From NCBI GenBank assembly GCA_030635525.1, contig DAOVYR010000020.1, positions 1 through 10,626 on the forward strand: 10,626 nt of DNA. Reading direction: 5' to 3'. This document shows, piece by piece, positions 6,735 to 10,626 of the stretch; the first letter of the stretch is position 1, and each line of letters opens with the position of its first letter. Both the position numbers and the translations under genes were made by a program. Under the pieces are notes generated by a model. That model was not told where the DNA came from, made no database searches, and saw nothing but the letters and a program-made list of their open reading frames with translations. The stretch comes from Candidatus Nanohalarchaeota archaeon (GTDB lineage Archaea > EX4484-52 > B79-G9).

Positions 6735-6829
6735 AGGTGATTTAATATCTCGTAAGAGACCGCGAACAGTGATGTGGTCTTTTCCGGATACATAGATCAC
6801 CCTTTGACCAAAATTACAGGTGATTTATT
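6735..6829 (+). promoter_or_regulatory. structured S17e leader with alternative pairings
   Basis: AGGTGATTTA occurs twice, at 6735-6744 and 6818-6827; the second copy carries the S17e ribosome-binding site. Segment 6792-6801 (ATAGATCACC) can pair with 6819-6828 over ten base pairs and hide that site. It can instead pair with 6736-6744 over nine base pairs. The second pairing is extended inward by 6746-6750 with 6786-6790 and 6754-6763 with 6774-6783, giving a 24-bp hairpin with a ten-base loop. The two states exclude each other. ATCACC also mimics the anti-Shine-Dalgarno tail of 16S rRNA. The pairings are read directly from the sequence; switching is inferred. It resembles no riboswitch class I recognise. 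Confidence 0.5.
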
Positions 6830-7021
6830 ATAGGAGCAATTAAACAACGATACATCAAAGGAGCAGCAAAGAAACTGGTTGAAAATTTCCCGGAACGTTT
6901 CTCAAAAGACTTCAACAAAAACAAAGAAGTGATCAAGGAACTCGACATTGTAGAGAGTTCTCATGTAAGAAACAAGATAGCAGGCTCAGTTGTGCACGTA
7001 GTAAGAAACAAGAAATTCTAA
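6830..7021 (+). CDS. rps17e: 30S ribosomal protein S17e (eS17), AUA start
   Basis: Small-subunit ribosomal protein found in archaea and eukaryotes. The 63-residue product begins MGAIKQRYIKGAAKKLVENF if the first codon is read as Met, and continues PERFSKDFNKNKEVIKEL and HVRNKIAGSVVHVVRNKKF. The G-x-I start, the FxxDFxxNK block at 24-32 and the RNKIAG block at 47-52 are family hallmarks, and 63 residues is the usual archaeal size. The codon in the Met position is ATA at 6830. An in-frame TGA lies at 6821, and no ATG, GTG or TTG occurs before codon 34. GGTG at 6819-6822 is seven bases before ATA, close to the spacing of its neighbours. ATT at 6827 is the other possible start. A sequencing error (ATG to ATA) would also explain it. 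It converges on pyruvate kinase with a 12-base gap. Confidence 0.9.
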   Translation: MGAIKQRYIKGAAKKLVENFPERFSKDFNKNKEVIKELDIVESSHVRNKIAGSVVHVVRNKKF

Positions 7022-7033
7022 GTTCTTAAAACT

Positions 7034-8437
7034 TTAACTCACTTTGCGGACCTCAGAAAGATTAGTACCACCACTAACCCCTATAGGCACACCTGCAGTG
7101 ATAATTACAATATCTCCTGATTTAAGCGCACCCCTCTCTTTCAGAGACTCTATGCCATCAGTGATCATGACATCCGTAGACTTATATCCTCCAGGTATCT
7201 TATGCGCAAAAACCCCCCACGTAAGCGCAGTCGTCCTCAAAACCTTATCTTCTGGCGTCATAGCATATATCGGCGACCTCACCCTGTACTTTGAAAGCGA
7301 ACTTGCAGTCCTGCCGGTTTGCGTAAACGTAAGGATTGCATCTGCTTTAATATTCTCAGAAATCAGTGCAACTGCCTGTCCCACAATATCCGTCACACTC
7401 TTTTTCGAGACCTTTGTACTTATTTTAGAAACCATCTTCTCCTCAGTTGCCCTGCATATCTTATCCATGACCTTTACAGACTCCATAGGATACTCACCCT
7501 TGGCAGTCTCCTGCGAAAGCATAACCGCATCCGTACCAGTCAAAATAGCATTAGCAACATCCGTTACTTCCGCACGCGTAGGCCGTGGGTTATCCACCAT
7601 GGAATTAAGCATATGCGTTGCAGTAATAACAGGCTTACCGACACTATTGCACTTCTCAATAATCTCCTTTTGAACCATCGGCAGCTCCTCAAACGGCATC
7701 TGGATACCAAGATCCCCCCGTGCAACCATGATGCCGTCAGACACTTCAAGGATACTTTCAAATTCGCGAACCGCATGCATATGCTCGATCTTTGCAATAA
7801 TTTGCGTACTTGCACCCCTCTCCCTCAAAAACTTCCGAAGTTTCACTACATCCTTCTTATTTCTCACAAACGACACAGCTATATAATCCACATCATGAAG
7901 TATCCCGAAATTAATATCCTCTATATCCTTCTCAGTCAGCGACGGCAGATGAATATCAATTCCCGGCACATTGACCCCCTTTCTAGAACACAGAATCCCG
8001 TCATTCTGGACCCTGCAGATAATCTTATGCCCCGAGATATCCTTTACCTTAAACTCAAGCATAGCATCATCAACATAAATCATATTCCCCACTTTAATGT
8101 CCTGGATGATCTGTTTGTAGCTAAGCGTAGTCCCCATTACCTCATCAATGGTGTCTTTCACACTAAACGTAAACGTATCCCCTTTTTTCAGGCAGATGTC
8201 CTTTTTCAGATCCCCTGTCCTGATTTCAGGTCCCTTTGTATCAAGAAGAATAGCCACAGGATTCGAAAGCCCCTTATTCAACTCCTTCAGGTTCTCAATT
8301 TTTTTGCCCTGCTCCTCATAATTCCCATGCGAAAAATTAAGCCGCGCAACATTCATGCCTGCCCGCGCAAGCTTCTTGAGCGCATCCGCTGACTCTGTCT
8401 TCGGACCAATAGTACACACGATTTTCGTTCTGCGCAT
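7034..8437 (-). CDS. pyk: pyruvate kinase
   Basis: Converts phosphoenolpyruvate and ADP to pyruvate and ATP, the last step of glycolysis. The 467-residue protein has the usual barrel, B domain and C-terminal domain. Seen motifs are RRTKIVCTIGPKT at the start, ARLNFSHG, DTKGPEIRTG, YVDDAMLEF, the catalytic IIAKIEHMHAV (Lys216, Glu218), VARGDLGIQMPFEELP (metal and substrate binding, Asp242), ITATHMLNSM, RPTRAEVTDVANA and VMLSQETAKGEYP. The C-terminus GVPIGVSGGTNLSEV fits the family. ATG at 8437 is chosen over an in-frame ATG at 8449 because GGTG lies six bases before it and the family motif begins at once. SQETA replaces the commoner SGETA, a variation known in the family. It has its own TATA box. 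Allosteric effectors cannot be judged from sequence. Confidence 0.96.
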   Translation of the reverse strand: MRRTKIVCTIGPKTESADALKKLARAGMNVARLNFSHGNYEEQGKKIENLKELNKGLSNPVAILLDTKGPEIRTGDLKKDICLKKGDTFTFSVKDTIDEVMGTTLSYKQIIQDIKVGNMIYVDDAMLEFKVKDISGHKIICRVQNDGILCSRKGVNVPGIDIHLPSLTEKDIEDINFGILHDVDYIAVSFVRNKKDVVKLRKFLRERGASTQIIAKIEHMHAVREFESILEVSDGIMVARGDLGIQMPFEELPMVQKEIIEKCNSVGKPVITATHMLNSMVDNPRPTRAEVTDVANAILTGTDAVMLSQETAKGEYPMESVKVMDKICRATEEKMVSKISTKVSKKSVTDIVGQAVALISENIKADAILTFTQTGRTASSLSKYRVRSPIYAMTPEDKVLRTTALTWGVFAHKIPGGYKSTDVMITDGIESLKERGALKSGDIVIITAGVPIGVSGGTNLSEVRKVS

Positions 8438-8443
8438 AAACAT

Positions 8444-8447
8444 CACC
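8444..8447 (-). promoter_or_regulatory. ribosome-binding site of pyruvate kinase
   Basis: GGTG on the minus strand (GGTGATGTTTATG) ends six bases before the ATG at 8437. The ATG at 8449 would overlap this site and adds residues not typical of the family. Confidence 0.65.
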
Positions 8448-8485
8448 ATTACATATATTCAATCTCTCTATCTTATGCGCTCTTG

Positions 8486-8493
8486 TTTATAAA
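8486..8493 (-). promoter_or_regulatory. TATA box of pyruvate kinase
   Basis: TTTATAAA, a near-consensus archaeal TATA box, is centred about 52 bases before the start codon. It predicts transcription from near 8463 and a 26-base leader that includes the ribosome-binding site. It lies in the gap just after the UvrB stop codon. Confidence 0.65.
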
Positions 8494-8545
8494 TCTTAGC
8501 AAACATCATCCTCTAACATCGACATTTGTTGACAATCCCAAAACA

Positions 8546-10513
8546 CTACCGCAACTTCCCATTAACCCTCTTCCTCAAAACACCAATCTTCTCCCGAATC
8601 TCAATTGCCTTCTCAAACTCAAGCCTTTCAGCAGCCGAATTCATATCAAACTCAAGAATATCAATAAGCCCCAGAATATCCTCCTTTGGCACACCATCCA
8701 TCTGGCTCACATCAAGCTCTTCCTCCTTGATGATCCTGTCCTGTATCTTTTTCTCAATAGTCCTCGGGACAATCCCGTGCTTCTTATTATACTTCATCTG
8801 CACCTTCCGTCTCCTCTCAGTCTCATCAATAGCCCCACTCATAGAATCTGTGACCCTATCCGCATACATGATGACTCTCCCCGAACTGTTCCTCGAAGCC
8901 CTCCCCATAGTCTGTATCAGCGACCTCTTATTTCTAAGAAACCCTTCCTTATCAGCATCAAGGATTGCAACAAGCGACACTTCCGGCAGATCAAGCCCCT
9001 CCCGCAAAAGATTCACACCAATAAGCACATCAAACTTTTTGCTTCGAAGCCCCCTGATGATCTCAGTCCTCTCGAGAGTATCAATCTCTGAGTGAAGATA
9101 CTGCACCTTAACACCCTTCCCTGCAAGAAACTCGCACAGGTCTTCTGCCATCCTCTTAGTAAGCGTAGTCACAAGAGTCCGATACCCGCTCTTAGTCTCT
9201 TTTTTTATATTATCAAGCAGATCATCCATCTGCCCTTCAGTTTTTTTGACAGTCACCGGAGGATCAACAAGCCCTGTAGGCCTCACAATCTGCTCAACAA
9301 CCTGCGAACTTGAATCAATCTCATACTTCTCAGGAGTAGCAGACACATAAACAATCTGATTAATTTTCTTCTCAAACTCATCAAACTTCAGCGGCCTGTT
9401 ATCAAACGCAGACTTCAGCCGAAAGCCATGCTCAACAAGGCTCTGCTTTCTCGAATGATCCCCATGAAACATCCCCCTAAACTGCGGCAAAGTTACATGC
9501 GATTCATCAATAATCACAAGAAAATCCTTAGGAAAAAAATCAATAAGCGTACTTGGCGGCTCCCCCTCCCTCCGTCCGTCGAAATGCCTCGAATAATTCT
9601 CAATGCCCCCGCAATACCCTGTCTCGCGGATCATCTCAAGGTCATAATTAGTGCGCTCCAAAAGCCTCTCAGCCTCATGCACCTTCCCCTCCGCCCTAAG
9701 CTCAATAATCCTCTTATCCCTCTCCTTCTCAATAGACTTGACAGCAGCATCAACCCTTTCCTCAGGCATAACAAAATGCTTTGCAGGAAAAACAAGATAC
9801 TCCTTATATTCCTTTACAGGCATCAACGTAACAACATCAAGCATCCTGACCCTCTCAACCTCATCACCAAACATCTCAACCCGAAGAACCGACTCCTCAT
9901 ACCCCAGAAAAATATCAATCGTATCCCCCATCACCCGCACATTCCCTCTCTTGGGAGTCTTATCATCCCGGGAATACTGTATCTTCACAAGCCTGGAAAG
10001 AAGCTCTTTTTGCGCAATCTTCATCCCCTTATCAATCGACATAGTCATCTTCTTATACTCCTTTGGAGAGCCAAGCCCGTATATGCACGACACACTTGCA
10101 ACAACGACTACATCTCTCGCCATGATCAAAGACGACGTAGCAGAAAGCCGCAGCCGGTCAATCTTCTCATTGATGGACGCATCCTTTGCAATGTAGGTAT
10201 CTGTCCTTGCAAGGTACGCTTCCGGCTGGTAATAATCATAATAAGAGACAAAATACTCCACATGATTTTCAGGAAAAAAATCCCGAAGCTCATTATAAAG
10301 CTGCGCAGCAAGCGTCTTATTATGCGTTATGATAAGCGCAGGCACATTCCTCTGCGCAATGACATTAGCCATAGTAAACGTCTTACCGGATCCTGTCACC
10401 CCCAGAAGCGTCTGCGCCCTGTACTTCTTTCCAAGTCCATCTACTAGCTTAGAAATGGCCTGCGGCTGCGCACCGCAAGGCTTAAAATCAGACACCAGCT
10501 TAAAGTCAGTCAT
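8546..10513 (-). CDS. uvrB: UvrABC system protein B (excinuclease subunit)
   Basis: Damage-verifying ATPase of nucleotide excision repair; it is loaded by UvrA and recruits UvrC. At 655 residues it is full length. Seen in order are the adenine-contact region FKPCGAQPQAI (10-20), Walker A GVTGSGKT (38-45), the DNA-clamping beta-hairpin SYYDYYQPEAY (90-100), SCIYGLGSP (142-150), Walker B DESH (336-339), SATPEKYE (391-398), NLLREGLDLPEV (501-512), the arginine-finger motif QTMGRASR (534-541), and a C-terminal UVR coiled coil (about 617-650) that binds UvrC. UvrA and UvrC are not in the window. Archaeal UvrABC is generally thought to come from bacteria. The start ATG has no GGTG site; a TATA-like element 27 bases upstream suggests a leaderless mRNA. 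No missing motif or frame break is seen. Confidence 0.97.
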   Translation of the reverse strand: MTDFKLVSDFKPCGAQPQAISKLVDGLGKKYRAQTLLGVTGSGKTFTMANVIAQRNVPALIITHNKTLAAQLYNELRDFFPENHVEYFVSYYDYYQPEAYLARTDTYIAKDASINEKIDRLRLSATSSLIMARDVVVVASVSCIYGLGSPKEYKKMTMSIDKGMKIAQKELLSRLVKIQYSRDDKTPKRGNVRVMGDTIDIFLGYEESVLRVEMFGDEVERVRMLDVVTLMPVKEYKEYLVFPAKHFVMPEERVDAAVKSIEKERDKRIIELRAEGKVHEAERLLERTNYDLEMIRETGYCGGIENYSRHFDGRREGEPPSTLIDFFPKDFLVIIDESHVTLPQFRGMFHGDHSRKQSLVEHGFRLKSAFDNRPLKFDEFEKKINQIVYVSATPEKYEIDSSSQVVEQIVRPTGLVDPPVTVKKTEGQMDDLLDNIKKETKSGYRTLVTTLTKRMAEDLCEFLAGKGVKVQYLHSEIDTLERTEIIRGLRSKKFDVLIGVNLLREGLDLPEVSLVAILDADKEGFLRNKRSLIQTMGRASRNSSGRVIMYADRVTDSMSGAIDETERRRKVQMKYNKKHGIVPRTIEKKIQDRIIKEEELDVSQMDGVPKEDILGLIDILEFDMNSAAERLEFEKAIEIREKIGVLRKRVNGKLR

Positions 10514-10536
10514 AATCTTTCTTTATGCAGATAATA

Positions 10537-10544
10537 CATTTAAG
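10537..10544 (-). promoter_or_regulatory. TATA-like element of uvrB, probably leaderless
   Basis: CTTAAATG on the minus strand is centred about 27 bases before the ATG at 10513, so transcription would begin next to the start codon. No Shine-Dalgarno core is present between them, which agrees with a leaderless mRNA. Confidence 0.4.
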
Positions 10545-10550
10545 AAGTTG

Positions 10551-10626
10551 GTGATTGATGTTCCCAAACACAGCCAGAAGAGGAAGCAAAACCTGCAAAC
10601 AAAAAAAATAATAAAAAGCGCAAGAA
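10551..10626 (+). CDS. possible 5' end of a gene cut by the window edge
   Basis: From GTG at 10551 a frame stays open to the window end and reads IDVPKHSQKRKQNLQTKK after the first residue, a very basic start. It would be divergent from uvrB and overlap its promoter region. No ATG is in frame and the ribosome-binding site is unclear. An ATG at 10558 in another frame gives only 17 residues. The A-rich stretch at 10600-10616 would read as a T-run on the minus strand, so the region could instead be a 3' end of a minus-strand gene. Confidence 0.2.
   Translation, partial: MIDVPKHSQKRKQNLQTKKIIKSAR

Noticed and set aside
6736..6801. The S17e leader hairpin as a tRNA or split tRNA (seven-bp acceptor-like GGTGATT/GATCACC)
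   Set aside because: No T-loop consensus, no D-arm GG pair and no seven-base anticodon loop; the central stem is ten base pairs with a ten-base loop.
6735..6829. A known riboswitch such as fluoride or TPP in the S17e leader
   Set aside because: The conserved core sequences of these classes are absent, and a ribosomal protein gene is not a usual target.
7319..8392. A 357-codon open frame opposite pyruvate kinase
   Set aside because: Same antisense artefact; pyruvate kinase motifs cover the region and the product is Asn/His/Ile-rich with no domain.
9428..10447. A 339-codon open frame opposite uvrB
   Set aside because: Antisense to intact UvrB motifs, with biased composition and no recognisable domain.

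Overview
The window looks like a piece of an archaeal chromosome. It encodes ribosomal protein eS17 (S17e), a family found only in archaea and eukaryotes, and a class II HMG-CoA reductase. Promoter-like elements are AT-rich TATA boxes about 26 bases before the expected transcription start. Several genes share a GGTG Shine-Dalgarno core placed exactly six bases before the start codon. UvrB, a beta-carbonic anhydrase and pyruvate kinase are also present. The lineage cannot be fixed from sequence alone; an uncultivated archaeon, possibly of the DPANN type, is a guess.

Layout. 1-1610: a plus-strand gene for an unusual exported protein with a signal peptide, a 20-cysteine domain, an acidic repeat linker, a FecR domain and a C-terminal membrane anchor. 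1611-1824: a convergent intergenic region with two hairpins, one of them terminator-like for the minus strand. 1825-4085 (minus): HMG-CoA reductase followed by a membrane-anchored TPR protein, possibly one transcript. 4086-4399: intergenic, with the HMG-CoA reductase promoter, inverted repeats and a doubtful 34-residue ORF. 4400-5833 (minus): an AlbA_2/RecG-like ATP-binding regulator with a winged helix and three perfect 12-bp repeats near its 3' end. 5936-6658 (minus): beta-carbonic anhydrase. 6659-6829: a divergent regulatory region. 6830-7021 (plus): S17e, which has no ATG, GTG or TTG start and appears to begin at AUA. 7034-8437 (minus): pyruvate kinase. 8546-10513 (minus): UvrB. 10514-10626: UvrB promoter region and perhaps the first codons of another gene.

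The genes do not form one pathway. Most are single housekeeping genes with their own promoters: isoprenoid lipid synthesis, glycolysis, CO2/bicarbonate interconversion, nucleotide excision repair and translation. The two accessory genes (FecR-domain protein and AlbA_2 regulator) are the likeliest lineage-specific or transferred elements.

The most notable feature is the S17e leader. A segment at 6792-6801 can pair either with a 5' copy of AGGTGATTTA (inside a long hairpin, 6736-6801) or with the second copy that holds the S17e ribosome-binding site (6819-6828). These pairings exclude each other, which is the layout of a translational switch, and the controlled start codon appears to be AUA. 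The pairings were worked out by hand; no folding or database search was run.
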